This document shows positions 46,401 through 60,604 of a stretch of 64,000 bases of DNA, piece by piece. Source of the DNA: Physella acuta (taxonomy: Eukaryota > Mollusca > Gastropoda > Physidae); NCBI RefSeq assembly GCF_028476545.1, contig NW_026731818.1:186001-250000 (forward strand), written 5' to 3'. Below the pieces are notes generated by a model. That model worked only from the letters and a program-made list of their open reading frames with translations, did no database searches and had not been told where the DNA came from. Each line of letters starts with the position of its first letter. The first letter of the stretch is position 1. The translations under genes and the position numbers were made by a program.

Positions 46401-47880
46401 ATCTATGACAATTGACACCTTTTGGCTTAATTAACTATTCTGCATTTTTTAATAAGTTCAAAAGATAACTACAGGAGACTAAGAGTAGACTAAGTCATAT
46501 ATTAATTAAGTAGAACTAAAATGAGACAGCTCTTCACAAGTAAGCCTACTGTTCTATTCAGTAATTTTTACAATTATTAAACTAATGTAGATTAAACTTA
46601 AATTTTGGATATTATTTAATGCACTAGTCTGTAACCTTTTATTTAGGCTGCGTGTAATTTTTAGTTTAAAATTGTAGCCTTATTAAGCTTAGTTATAGTA
46701 GTTAACTGTGTTTAACTTACATACTAATACTAACTACCTGCGCTATCACAGGCCTACTACTACCTACTAAAACTAAAATTAATATGACAACTGTAAAAAA
46801 TTAAGCATACTTTATTTTTTTACAATACTATTCTATACCTACAGACCTACTGCTATTAAATATGAATCTATTAGTTATTAGACCAACATAAGTTATCATA
46901 CGTCTAATTAGTAATTTAATAATTACCTCTAAATAGGCCCTAATTCATAATACTAATGTAACTGAAGTATTCAGCAGTATCATAGCCTAAATTATCTAAA
47001 ATAAAATGTATTCATTTGTACAAATCTAGTAATTTAAGAAGTATTAACTATTAAAATTATATTAATATAGAACTTATTGGCCTACTAAATAACTGAGTCA
47101 CTAATGTCATGATTTTGCGATTATGAGGTTGTGTATTATACCTAATAACTATTCTTTGAATAGAGTAACTATACTTTATTAATACTACTAAATAGTAAAT
47201 ATATTTAAACAAGTAGGCTCTAACTAATTAGACTAATCATTAATTAGACTACATGTATATACTGCCCTACTAATTACTATTTACTATACGACAAGTCTAA
47301 AACTATCTATACCAGCGACACTTTGTAATAATATAAAATATGGGCCTAATTTAATTTATCTATTATTATAATTAACTGAAATATAGAGTATAAGATAGAC
47401 GCTAGTATAGCAATACTAAAACTTAAAACTATATCTAGATCTAGTCTAAATCCACCACACTAGTCAGACGGTCTACTTTATTTCTATTGGGCCTACTATT
47501 AGTAAATTAAATTAGTATCACTACTATACTTAGATTCAGATACTAGATTCTAGATACGATACTATCTATTACAGTTCTAGATAAGTAGATTCTACTATTT
47601 ATTAGTACAATCATTAGGCCTATAGAATATTTATACTAAATACTTATTGATTTTATTGAATAGCCTAAAAATAGATCTATCTAGATATATTTTTTTAACA
47701 GATAATCTTTCTAGTCAATCTAGTCTGGATCTAGACTCTAGGTCTAGATCAACTTAATAAATTTAATACTTAGGCCTAGGGCCTCCCCTATAATATAGTA
47801 TTAAGTAGTATTTAGTATTATTTAATATATTTAAGTTCCTTACGCTAAGGCTAAGGCTTAGCTAACTAACTACTATCTAT
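43430..47880. other. AT-rich intergenic region
   Basis: No exon-like frame, array or clear element on either strand. ~44214 has GGGGTCATCTATTAACGATG, similar to one end of the Harbinger-like MITE at 11602. Sequence from ~46700 on is very AT-rich with many CTAG and TAGATC strings. Confidence 0.5.
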
Positions 47881-47885
47881 TATCT

Positions 47886-48380
47886 AGGCCTATTATTAAT
47901 AATAATATTAGACTTACTAGATCTAGATCTAGATCTAGTAGACTCTCTAGTCTAGACTAGTATTTTTATATTTAATAATTTATTAAACATATTAAAAAGC
48001 CGTAGCATACTATAGATAGATCTAGATCTCTAGATCTAGATCTAGAATCTAATAGTATCATGGCGTAGAAGAGCAGGCCTAACAAAAATTATGAAACTTG
48101 CGTTAAAAACCGTCTAATATCTAGATCTATCTAATAATAATATTATAATAGATCTAGACTTACTAGATCTAGTAGACTCTCTATTCTAGACTAGTATTTT
48201 TATATTTAATAATTTATTAAACATATTAAAAAGCCGTAGCATACTATAGAATAGATAGATCTAGATCTAGATCTAGATCTAGAGATCTAGATCTAGAATC
48301 TTAGTAGATCTAGTAATACTAGTATCAATCATGGCGTAGAAGAGCAGGCCTAACAAAAATTATGAAACTTGCGTTAAAAA
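47886..48380. repeat. ~240-bp direct duplication
   Basis: TTATTAAACATATTAAAAAG through ATCATGGCGTAGAAGAGCAG and AAATTATGAAACTTGCGTTA occurs at ~47925-48110 and again at ~48180-48380. Each copy has an AGATCTAGATCTAG palindromic run of different length. Confidence 0.8.
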
Positions 48381-49100
48381 CACTTTTAAAAAAAAGGTAG
48401 ATTAACAATTAATAAGAATAATGTTAATAATGTTAGATCTTAATAATCTGAGCATAACAGTCATAAAAAAATAAGCCAACTGTAATGAAAGGGGATACAA
48501 ACGAATTTTTAAAGCTTGAATCGAACTGAAAATCTTCCCTTGTTCGCCATTTTGTTTATTTTGATTACCTTGTCCGTATTTATCATGGATAACAAATGTT
48601 ATGACTTGCATCGTTTACCTCTCCCTGGCCACTTAAGTTCAGTTCAAGGTGGGGTTGAGGGCGGTTTTATAAAATATGTAAATTAGTACAATTATTCAAA
48701 ATTATTTTTAACGGCTTCTGTTCAACACAAAAATATGAAAATGAGTGTAATCGATGGTTCCTAATCGACTTTAATTTTTAAAATTGTAGCTATAATTTTA
48801 TCGCTTGCCATATTTTTTAAAATAATTTTTTAAAAATTTAGTATGATTACATAGACTTTTCCTACCTATTGTAGTGAGGTTTTTGTATATTTTCTGCGGG
48901 ATCGCCCTATTGACGTTATGTATCGCCAATCTAGAACTAGAAGGTCACTAGAGTCTAGAGTCTAGAGTAGTCTAGACAGATGCGATTATAGCACTAGCTA
49001 TATTTAGATCTAGACTCTAGATCTATATTTAGGTATCTAGGTGCCGAATCATTTATAGTCTTAGCTCTAGCCTTTAATTATCTTCGTAATTAGTCCTAGA
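48381..49100. other. Intergenic, unassigned
   Basis: AT-rich; CTAGAGTCTAGAGTCTAGAG near 48950. No gene evidence. Confidence 0.5.
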
Positions 49101-49730
49101 CTTGAAATACCCCTAGACAGCCCTTAGCCCTTGCCCTAAACATATCCATGTACTTTGCCCTAGCGTTAAATTATTTATTATCCAATGTCTAATTCGCAGC
49201 CCTAAAACTATCATCAAACATATCCCTAAAAGTTTATCATCAGACATAGCCCTAACGTTATCATCAGACATAGCCCTAACGTTATCATCAGACATAGCCG
49301 TAGCCCTAACGCTATCATCAGACATAGCCCTAAAACTATCATCAAACGTTGCCGTAGCCCCAACACAACCCTCCCAAACTTAGTCATACAACGTTTCTGT
49401 GTCTCCAGACTACTAATCCCGACATTATCCCAAAACCTAGCCCTAGCCTTTACGCTATCCGAGGACATAGCCCGAGCTAAGACACCGTCATGTGTCCTAA
49501 GGCTAACAACATCTGAAGACAGTCATAGTCCTAACACGACCCTTAGGCTTAGTCCTAACCAAACACTACCCTTAGACATATTCCTAACCCAACACTACAA
49601 ATCGACTTAGTCCTAACCCACACACTATCTCCTGACTTAGCCTTAACTACCATAAACAAAGCCCCAGCACTGTTATAATTTTTACCCCGATTCCGAACCC
49701 TCTTTCCCTAGTTAATCATAACCCTAAAAC
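49100..49730. repeat. Degenerate telomere-like and 27-bp repeats
   Basis: TAGCCCTAACGTTATCATCA with GACATAGCC repeats about seven times (49200-49345), flanked by looser CCTTAGCCCTAAC and TAGTCCTAACCC phrases. Confidence 0.7.
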
Positions 49731-50003
49731 TTCTTGTACACTTTCAACATGTGTACAATACATGTCTTTAAATAAGAGAGTAGCCCCCCCTCCCCCATAC
49801 ATATTCTGATAAAGCTAATTTTATTAGACATGTATGGTATACATGTAGATAGTGTAAACGCTGGGCAACTCTGTCCCTGTACACAGACATACTCCAGTCA
49901 CTAACGCTACTTTGTTCCCCGTATATCTTAGATCAGGCACTGCGACAGGTTGTATTTTGTCCCTTCTGTCCGCTTGTGACTCTCGAAGCTGAGAGTGACC
50001 ACA

Positions 50004-50085
50004 ATGCTGGGATGGATTGTTGTGACGCTGCCGCAGGTGGTCATCGCCTTATTCACGCGGGGGACAACGTGCGTGTGTCACGTGC
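50004..50085 (+). CDS. Gene C exon 1 (putative): signal peptide
   Basis: ATG at 50004 (A at -3) opens MLGWIVVTLPQVVIALFTRG and then TTCVCHV, a plausible signal peptide. It ends in phase 1 at the strong donor GTGAGT (50086), the same phase and size class as gene B exon 1. The donor is followed by a donor-copying array, as at several gene A and B junctions. No further exon is visible in the window, so the assignment rests on these three points. Confidence 0.45.
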
Positions 50086-50375
50086 GTGAGTATCTCACGT
50101 GTGTGAGTATGTCACGTGTGTGAGTATGTCACGTGCGTGAGTATGTCACGTGGGTGAGTATGTCACGTGCGTGAGTATGGCACTTGTGTGAGTATGTCAC
50201 GTGTGTGAGTATGTCACGTGTGTGAGTATGTCACGTGTGTGAGTATGTCTCGTGTGTGAGTATGTCACGTGTGTGAGTATGTCACGTGTGTGAGTATGTC
50301 TCGTGTGTGAGTATGTCACGTGCGTGAGTATGTCACGTGCGTGTGTATGTCACGTGTGTGAGTATCTCACGTGCG
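50070..50375 (+). repeat. 17-bp minisatellite carrying the gene C exon 1 donor
   Basis: About 17 copies of GTCACGTGC|GTGAGTAT. The unit repeats the last exon bases and donor and also contains CACGTG, an E-box palindrome, in most copies. Confidence 0.85.
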
Positions 50376-50593
50376 AAAGTGCGTGCGTGCATGTGTGTGT
50401 GTGTGTATACATGTGTAACTGCACGGGTAAATGTATTGGATTAGTTGTGTGCTAATTATAACAAAATTTAAATGTACATGACTGTTTGCAGGTATGTGTT
50501 TGTGTGTGTGTAAGTGTGTGTGTGTACGTGTATGTCTTCGTGTATCCTTGTGTGCGTGTTAGTGTGTAGCGTGTCTGGTTCTTCCGTCTAGGG

Positions 50594-50760
50594 CAGCGGT
50601 CTCCAAACTACGGCCCGCGGGCCAAGCGCAAGTTTCGCCATGTTTCAAATTGCGATGGATGAGTCGCTGGACAGTTGTTCTACCTCACAACTGCTTGTGT
50701 TCATTAGAGGTGTGGATGAAGACATGAACATAACACAAGAGCTGGCTTCCCTACATAACA
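50594..50760 (+). mobile_element. hAT (GTF2IRD2/ZBED-like) transposon remnant
   Basis: Left end CAGCGGTCTCCAAACTACGG then CCCGCGGGCC is a typical hAT terminus. In frame from 50640 it reads MFQIAMDESLDSCSTSQLL and VFIRGVDEDMNITQELASL, matching the RNase-H-fold start of hAT transposases ('ALDES.D....AQL..FIRG.D....ITEEL'). The rest of the gene and the right end are missing; the sequence passes straight into the AT-rich satellite. Confidence 0.7.
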
Positions 50761-51378
50761 TAATATGAAAATTGTGAATATGAAAATTATGAATGTGAAT
50801 ATAATGAATATGAACATAATGAATATGAAAATTATGAATATGAAAATTATGAATATAAAAATATGAATATGTAAATTGTTATTATGAAAATTATGAATAT
50901 GAAAATTATGAATATGACAACTATGAATATGAAAATTATGAATATGCATGAATATGAAAAACGTAATTATGAAAATTATAAGTATGAAAATTATGAATAT
51001 GAAAATAATGAATGTGAAAATAATGAATATGAAAATTATGAATATGAAAATTATGAATGTGAAAATTATAAATATAAAAATTATGAATATAGAAATTATG
51101 AATATGAAAATTATGTATATGAAAATTATGAAGAAAAAAATTATGAATGTGAATATATGAATATAAAAATTGTGATTATGAAAATTATGAATATGAAAAT
51201 TATGAATAGGAAAATAATGAATATGAAAATAATGAATATGAAAATTATGAATATGAAAATTATGAATATGAAAATAATGAATATGAAAATTATGAATATG
51301 AAAATAATGAATATGAAAATTATGAATATAAAAAATAAAAAATAAAAAAATTATGAATATAAAAATTATGAATATGAA

Positions 51379-51662
51379 CAGAGGCGTATCGACCCTTCCC
51401 GGCGCCCGGGGACCAACTTCCAATTTGGCGCCCCCCTCGGGAGCAAAAGTTTCGATTAGCACACCCCCCCCCCCCCCCCTCAAACTTTCGATTTGCATCT
51501 CCCCCCCCCCCCTAAAAACTATTTATAATGCAAAAATGCAGCTAAAATGACATTTTTTTTTTGTTTTTACAACCCATTTTGGCGCCCCCTAAGGTCGGCG
51601 CCCGGGGACAGATGTACCCCCCTGCCCTCCCCCCCCCCCCCCTCCAAATCGCTACGCCTCTG
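51379..51662. mobile_element. hAT-like MITE inside satellite, copy 1
   Basis: CAGAGGCGTATCG...CGCTACGCCTCTG, flanked by AATATGAA on both sides (51371-51378, 51663-51670). The 8-bp duplication was made from the satellite unit itself. Confidence 0.85.
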
Positions 51663-54015
51663 AATATGAAAATTATGAATACGAAAATTATGAATACGCA
51701 ATTTATGAATATGAAAATTATGAATGTAAAAATTTGAATAAGTAAATTGTGATTATGAAAATTATGAATATGAAAATTATAAATATATATATTATGAATA
51801 TGAAATCTATGAATATGAACATTATGAATATACATGAATATGAAAAAGGTGATAATGAAAATTGTAAATATGACAATTATGAATATGAAAATAATGAATA
51901 TGACAATTATGAATATGAAAATTATGAATATGAAAATATGAATATGAAAATTTTGAATATGAAATTTATGAATATGATAATTATGAATGTAAAAATATGA
52001 ATAAGTAAATTGTGATTATGAAAATTATTAATATGAAAATTATGAATATGAAAATTGTGAATATACATGAATATGAAAAAGGTGATAATGAAAATTGTGA
52101 ATATGACAATTATGAATATGAAAATAATGAATATGACAATTATGAATATGAAAATTATGAATATGAAAATATGAATATGAAAATTTTGAATATGAAATTT
52201 ATGAATATGATAATTATGAATGTAAAAATATGATTAAGTAAATTGTGATTATGAAAATTATGAATATGAAAATTGTGAATATACATGAATATGAAAAAGG
52301 TGATAATGAAAATTGTGAATATGACAACTATGAATATGAAAATAATGAATATGACAATTATGAATATGAAAATTATGAATTTGAAAATATGAATGTGAAA
52401 ATTTTGAATATGAAATTTATGAATATGATAATCATTAATGTAAAAATATGAATAAGTAAATTGTGATTATGAAAATTATAAATATGAAAATTATGAATAT
52501 GAAAATTATGAATATACATGAATATGAAAAAGGTGATAATGAAAATTGTGAATTTGACAATTATGAATATGAAAATAATGAATCTGACAATTATGAATAT
52601 GAAAATTATGAATATGAAAATATGAATATGAAAATTTTGAATATGAAATTTATCAATATGAAAATTATGAATGTGAAAATATGAATATGAAAATTATGAA
52701 TATGAAAATAATGAATATGAAAATAATGAATATAAAAATTATGAATATGAAAGTTACGAATATGAAAATTATGAATATAAAAATTATGAATATAACAATT
52801 ACGAATATGAAAATTATGAATACGAAATTTATGAATATGAAAATTATGAATGTAAAAATTTGAATAAGTAAATTGTGATTATGAAAATTATGAATATGAA
52901 AATTATGAATATGAAAATTATGAATATACATGAATATGAAAAAGGTGATAATGAAAATTGTGAATATGACAATTATGAATATGAAAATTATGAATATGAC
53001 AATTATGAATATGAAAATTATGAATATGAAAATATGAATATGAAAATTTTGAATATGAAATTTATGAATATGATAATTATGAATGTAAAAATATGAATAA
53101 GTAAATTGTGATTATGAAAATTATGAATATGAAAATTATGAATATGAAAATTATGAATATACATGAATATGAAAAAGGTGATAATGAAAATTGTGAATAT
53201 GACAATTATGAATATGAAAATAATGAATATGACAATTATGAATATGAAAATTATGAATATGAAAATATGAATATGAAAATTTTGAATATGAAATTTATCA
53301 ATATGAAAATTATGAATGTAAAAATATGAATATGAAAATTATGAATATGAAAACTATGAATATGAAAATTATGAATATGCATGAATATGAAATAGGTGAA
53401 TATGAAAATTGTGAATATGAAAATTATGAATGTGAATATAATGAATATGAACATAATGAATATGAAAATTATGAATATGAAAATTATGAATATAAAAATA
53501 TGAATATGTAAATTGTGATTATGAAAATTATGAATATGAAAATTATAAATATGACAACTATGAATATGAAAATTATGAATATGCATGAATATGAAAAACG
53601 TAATTATGAAAATTATAAGTATGAAAATTATGAATATGAAAATAATGAATGTGAAAATAATGAATATGAAAATTATGAATATGAAAATTATGAATGTGAA
53701 AATTATAAATATAAAAATTATGAATATAGAAATTATGAATATGAAAATTATGTATATGAAAATTATGAAGAAAAAAATTATGAATGTGAATATATGAATA
53801 TAAAAATTGTGATTATGAAAATTATGAATATGAAAATTATGAATAGGAAAAAAATGAATATGAAAATAATGAATATGAAAATTATGAATATGAAAATTAT
53901 GAATATGAAAATAATGAATATGAAAATTATGAATATGAAAATAATGAATATGAAAATTATGAATATAAAAAATAAAAAATAAAAAAATTATGAATATAAA
54001 AATTATGAATATGAA

Positions 54016-54291
54016 CAGAGGCGTATCGACCCTTCCCGGCGCCCGGGGACCAACTTCCAATTTGGCGCCCCCCTCGGGAGCAAAAGTTTCGATTAGCACA
54101 CCCCCCCCCCCCCTCAAACTTTCGATTTGCATCTCCCCCCCCCCCCTAAAAACTATTTATAATGCAAAAATGCAGCTAAAATGACATTTTTTTTTGTTTT
54201 TACAACCCATTTTGGCGCCCCCTAAGGTCGGCGCCCGGGGACAGATGTACCCCCCTGCCCTCCCCCCCCCCCCCAAATCGCTACGCCTCTG
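54016..54291. mobile_element. hAT-like MITE inside satellite, copy 2
   Basis: Same insertion site and flanks (AATATGAA) as copy 1. Differs mainly in homopolymer length. It arose by duplication of the satellite block, not by a new insertion. Confidence 0.85.
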
Positions 54292-56644
54292 AATATGAAA
54301 ATTATGAATACGAAAATTATGAATACGCAATTTATGAATATGAAAATTATGAATGTAAAAATTTGAATAAGTAAATTGTGATTATGAAAATTATGAATAT
54401 GAAAATTATAAATATATATATTATGAATATGAAATCTATGAATATGAACATTATGAATATACATGAATATGAAAAAGGTGATAATGAAAATTGTAAATAT
54501 GACAATAATGAATATGAAAATAATGAATATGACAATTATGAATTTGAAAATTATGAATATGAAAATATGAATATGAAAATTTTGAATATGAAATTTATGA
54601 ATATGATAATTATGAATGTAAAAATATGAATAAGTAAATTGTGATTATGAAAATTATTAATATGAAAATTATGAATATGAAAATTGTGAATATACATGAA
54701 TATGAAAAAGGTGATAATGAAAATTGTGAATATGACAATTATGAATATGAAAATAATGAATATGACAATTATGAATATGAAAATTATGAATATGAAAATA
54801 TGAATATGAAAATTTTGAATATGAAATTTATGAATATGATAATTATGAATGTAAAAATATGATTAAGTAAATTGTGATTATGAAAATTATGAATATGAAA
54901 ATTGTGAATATACATGAATATGAAAAAGGTGATAATGAAAATTGTGAATATGACAACTATGAATATGAAAATAATGAATATGACAATTATGAATATGAAA
55001 ATTATGAATTTGAAAATATGAATGTGAAAATTTTGAATATGAAATTTATGAATATGATAATCATTAATGTAAAAATATGAATAAGTAAATTGTGATTATG
55101 AAAATTATAAATATGAAAATTATGAATATGAAAATTATGAATATACATGAATATGAAAAAGGTGATAATGAAAATTGTGAATTTGACAATTATGAATATG
55201 AAAATAATGAATCTGACAATTATGAATATGAAAATTATGAATATGAAAATATGAATATGAAAATTTTGAATATGAAATTTATCAATATGAAAATTATGAA
55301 TGTGAAAATATGAATATGAAAATTATGAATATGAAAATAATGAATATGAAAATAATGAATATAAAAATTATGAATATGAAAGTTACGAATATGAAAATTA
55401 TGAATATAAAAATTATGAATATAACAATTATGAATATGAAAATTATGAATACGAAATTTATGAATATGAAAATTATGAATGTAAAAATTTGAATAAGTAA
55501 ATTGTGATTATGAAAATTATGAATATGAAAATTATGAATATGAAAATTATGAATATACATGAATATGAAAAAGGTGATAATGAAAATTGTGAATATGGCA
55601 ATTATGAATATGAAAATTATGAATATGACAATTATGAATATGAAAATTATGAATATGAAAATATGAATATGAAAATTTTGAATATGAAATTTATGAATAT
55701 GATAATTATGAATGTAAAAATATGAATAAGTAAATTGTGATTATGAAAATTATGAATATGAAAATTATGAATATGAAAATTATGAATATACATGAATATG
55801 AAAAAGGTGATAATGAAAATTGTGAATATGACAATTATGAATATGAAAATAATGAATATGACAATTATGAATATGAAAATTATGAATATGAAAATATGAA
55901 TATGAAAATTTTGAATATGAAATTTATCAATATGAAAATTATGAATGTAAAAATATGAATATGAAAATTATGAATATGAAAACTATGAATATGAAAATTA
56001 TGAATATGCATGAATATGAAATAGGTGAATATGAAAATTGTGAATATGAAAATTATGAATGTGAATATAATGAATATGAACATAATGAATATGAAAATTA
56101 TGAATATGAAAATTATGAATATAAAAATATGAATATGTAAATTGTGATTATGAAAATTATGAATATGAAAATTATGAATATGACAACTATGAATATGAAA
56201 ATTATGAATATGCATGAATATGAAAAACGTGATTATGAAAATTATAAGTATGAAAATTATGAATATGAAAATAATGAATGTGAAAATAATGAATATGAAA
56301 ATTATGAATATGAAAATTATGAATGTGAAAATTATAAATATAAAAATTATGAATATAGAAATTATGAATATGAAAATTATGTATATGAAAATTATGAAGA
56401 AAAAAATTATGAATGTGAATATATGAATATAAAAATTGTGATTATGAAAATTATGAATATGAAAATTATGAATAGGAAAAAAATGAATATGAAAATAATG
56501 AATATGAAAATTATGAATATGAAAATTATGAATATGAAAATAATGAATATGAAAATTATGAATATGAAAATAATGAATATGAAAATTATGAATATAAAAA
56601 ATAAAAAATAAAAAAATTATGAATATAAAAATTATGAATATGAA

Positions 56645-56915
56645 CAGAGGCGTATCGACCCTTCCCGGCGCCCGGGGACCAACTTCCAATTTGGCGCCCC
56701 CCTCGGGAGCAAAAGTTTCGATTAGCACACCCCCCCCCCCTCAAACTTTCGATTTGCATCTCCCCCCCCCCTAAAAACTATTTATAATGCAAAAATGCAG
56801 CTAAAATGACATTTTTTTTTGTTTTTACAACCCATTTTGGCGCCCCCTAAGGTCGGCGCCCGGGGACAGATGTACCCCCCTGCCCTCCCCCCCCCCCCAA
56901 ATCGCTACGCCTCTG
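56645..56915. mobile_element. hAT-like MITE inside satellite, copy 3
   Basis: Same insertion site and flanks as copies 1 and 2, again with homopolymer-length differences. Confidence 0.85.
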
Positions 56916-59210
56916 AATATGAAAATTATGAATACGAAAATTATGAATACGCAATTTATGAATATGAAAATTATGAATGTAAAAATTTGAATAAGTAAAT
57001 TGTGATTATGAAAATTATGAATATGAAAATTATAAATATATATATTATGAATATGAAATCTATGAATATGAAAATTATGAATATACATGAATATGAAAAA
57101 GGTGATAATGAAAATTGTAAATATGACAATTATGAATATGAAAATAATGAATATGACAATTATGAATATGAAAATTATGAATATGAAAATATGAATATGA
57201 AAATTTTGAATATGAAATTTATGAATATGATAATTATGAATGTAAAAATATGAATAAGTAAATTGTGATTATGAAAATTATTAATATGAAAATTATGAAT
57301 ATGAAAATTGTGAATATACATGAATATGAAAAAGGTGATAATGAAAATTGTGAATATGACAATTATGAATATGAAAATAATGAATATGACAATTATGAAT
57401 ATGAAAATTATGAATATGAAAATATGAATATGAAAATTTTGAATATGAAATTTATGAATATGATAATTATGAATGTAAAAATATGAATAAGTAAATTGTG
57501 ATTATGAAAATTATGAATATGAAAATTGTGAATATACATGAATATGAAAAAGGTGATAATGAAAATTGTGAATATGACAACTATGAATATGAAAATAATG
57601 AATATGACAATTATGAATATGAAAATTATGAATTTGAAAATATGAATATGAAAATTTTGAATATGAAATTTATGAATATGATAATCATTAATGTAAAAAT
57701 ATGAATAAGTAAATTGTGATTATGAAAATTATAAATATGAAAATTATGAATATGAAAATTATGAATATACATGAATATGAAAAAGGTGATAATGAAAATT
57801 GTGAATTTGACAATTATGAATATGAAAATAATGAATCTGACAATTATGAATATGAAAATTATGAATATGAAAATATGAATATGAAAATTTTGAATATGAA
57901 ATTTATCAATATGAAAATTATGAATGTGAAAATATGAATATGAAAATTATGAATATGAAAACTATGAATATGAAAATTATGAATATGCATGAATATGAAA
58001 AAGGTGAATATGAAAATTGTGAATATGAAAATTATGAATGTGAAAATAATAAATATGAACATAATGAATATGAAAATTATGAATATGAAAATTATGAATA
58101 TAAACATATGAATATGTAAATTGTGATTATGAAAATTATGAATATGAAAATTATGAATATGACAGCTATGAATATGAAAATTATGAATATGCATGAATAT
58201 GAAAAACGTGATTATGAAAATTGTAAGTATGAAAATTATGAATATGAAAATAATGAATATGAAAATAATGAATATGAAAATTATGAATATGAAAATTATG
58301 AATATGAAAATTATGAATGTGAAAATTATGAATATAAAAATTATGAATTTAGAAATTATGAATATGAAAATTATGTATATGAAAATTATGAATGTGAAAA
58401 TATGAATATAAAAATTGTGATTATGAAAATTATGAATATGAAAATTATGAATATGTAAATAATGAATATGAAAGTAATGCATATAAAAATTATGAATATG
58501 GAAATTATGAACATGAAAATTATGAATATGAAAATTATTAATATGAAAATTATGAATATGAAATTTATGAATATGAAAATTATGAATGTGAAAATATGAA
58601 TATAAAAATTGTGATTATGAAAATTATGAATATGAAAATTATGAATATGAAAATAATGAATATTAAAATTATGAATGTGAAAATATAAATATTAAAATTA
58701 TGAATATAGAAATTATGAATATGAAAATTATGTATATGAAAATTATGAAGAAAAAAATTAAGAATATAAAATTATGAATATGAAATTGATGAATATGAAA
58801 TTTATGAATATGAAAATTATGAATATAAAAATATGAATATGAAAATTGTGATTATGAAAATTATGAATATGAAAATTATGAATATGAATATTATGAATAT
58901 GAAAATTATGAATAAGAAAATTACGAAAATGAAAAATATGAATATGAACTTTAAGAATGTGAAAATTAAGACTATGAAAATTTTGAACATAAAAATTTTG
59001 AGTATGAAAATTATGAAAATAAAATTTATGAATATGAAATTTTTGAATATGAAAGTTGTGAGTACGGAATTTATGAATATGAAAATTATGAATATGAAAA
59101 TTGTGATTATGAAAATTATTAATATGAAAATTATGAATATGAAAATTATTAATATGAAAATCATGAGTATGAAAATTATGAATATGAAAAATATGAATAT
59201 GAAAAGTATG

Positions 59211-59680
59211 ATCCTTGATTGCCATTATACAGGAGTTTACCTGTTTTTTACATATCCATTTTTCACTAATGTGTACCTTCTGTTTGACAATTTTCATCAA
59301 GACGGTATAATGACGTGCTTGTTTTATATAAGGAGTGGTTTTAATGACCGTCCAATAAAGCACTGGATAAACTTGACATACGAGTTGCATTTTATTTGTT
59401 ATTTAAGCAGTTGGTATATCACTTATTACTATTGACACTGCTGTTACATAAATCATGTAATAAATTTGGTGATTATTTTTTAAATCGTATGCCATATTCT
59501 TCATTCAAACCCAGCGGGAAATTATTTTTTTAATTAAATTTGTATAAAACTAAACATCTAAAAAATCTTGTTCAAAGTAAGATTTCTCGCAATCTTGGGA
59601 GCAGATAACAAATAATGTAGTAATACATATCGTCATACTTTATTTTCTTGTAAAATTTTAGCCCAAACTAAAATCTCTTT
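59211..59680. other. Unassigned spacer
   Basis: Unique-looking AT-rich sequence between two satellites. No gene or element recognised. Confidence 0.5.
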
Positions 59681-59684
59681 GAAA

Positions 59685-60380
59685 ACCAGGACGGGTACAA
59701 AACCAAAAACGAAAAACCAAAACGAAAAACCAAACCAAAACGCAAAACCAAAACGAAAAACCAAAACCAAAACGAAAAACCAAAACCAAAACGAAAAACC
59801 AAAACCAAATCGAAAAAAAACAACGAAAAACCAAAACCAAAAGGAAAAACCAAAACCAAAACGAAAACGAAAAACCAAAACGAAAACGAAAAACCAAAAC
59901 CAAAACGAAAAACCAAAACCAAAACGAAAAACCAAAACCAAATCGAAGAAAAAAACCAAACTGAAAAACCAAAACCAAAAGGAAAAACCAAAACCAAAAC
60001 GAAAAACCAAAACCAAAACCAAAACGAAAAACCAAAACCAAAACGAAAAACCAAAACGAAAAACCAAAACGAAAAACCAAAACCAAAACGCAAAACCAAA
60101 ACCAAAACGAAAAACAAAACCTAAACGAAAAACCAAAACGAAAAACCAAAACCAAAACGAAAAACCAAAACCAGAGCGAAAAACCAAAACGAAAAACCAA
60201 AACGCAAAACCATAAACCAAAACGAAAAACCAAAATCAAAACCAAAACGAAAAACCAAAAACAAAACGAAAAACCAAAAACAAAACCAAAACGAAAAAAA
60301 CCTAAACATAAAACCAAAACCAAAACAAAAAACCAAAACCAAAACCAAAACCAAAACATAAACCAAAACCAAAAACAAAA
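59685..60380. repeat. Minisatellite (ACGAAAAACCAAAACCAAA)
   Basis: Mixed 12- and 18-bp units with only A, C and G on this strand. It gives a Lys-rich frame on + and Phe-rich frames on -, neither with gene context. Confidence 0.9.
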
Positions 60381-60384
60381 TCAA

Positions 60385-60550
60385 AATCAAATAATTAAAA
60401 TTAAAATTAAAATTAAAATTAAAATTAAAATTAAAATTAAAATTAAAATTAAAATTAAAATTAAAATTAAAATTAAAATTAAAATTAAAATTAAAATTAA
60501 AATTAAAATTAAAATTAAAATTAAAATTAAAATTAAAATTAAAATTAAAT
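60385..60550. repeat. (AAAATT)n microsatellite
   Basis: About 27 perfect hexamers adjoining the previous array. Confidence 0.95.
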
Positions 60551-60604
60551 TTATATTTTTTTAAATTTTAATGAAACTTTTCAGAAATGACAACATTTAG
60601 TTCA

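Larger units (their letters stand above)
50762..59210. repeat. 8.4-kb three-level satellite (15 bp / ~230 bp / ~2.63 kb)
   Basis: The basic unit is ATGAATATGAAAATT. Blocks of ~218-233 bp begin GTAAATTGTGATTATGAAAA. A ~2.63-kb higher-order unit including the MITE at 51379 is repeated, with counterparts at 54016 and 56645. The right end (58.5-59.2 kb) is more diverged. Both strands are open for long stretches (Met-Lys-Ile-Asn or Phe-Ile), which is a repeat effect. Confidence 0.95.

Noticed and set aside
43430-49730. Additional protein-coding gene between genes B and C
   Set aside because: Only short AT-rich frames without splice pattern or recognisable domains.
50884-58482. Long open frames on both strands (Met-Lys-Ile-Asn and Phe-Ile/His-rich)
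   Set aside because: They follow from a 15-bp repeat without stops in some frames. No splice sites, conserved domain or codon pattern supports them.
59633-60390. Lys-rich (+) and Phe-rich (-) frames
   Set aside because: Simple repeat without T on the + strand; no start context, domain or neighbouring exon.
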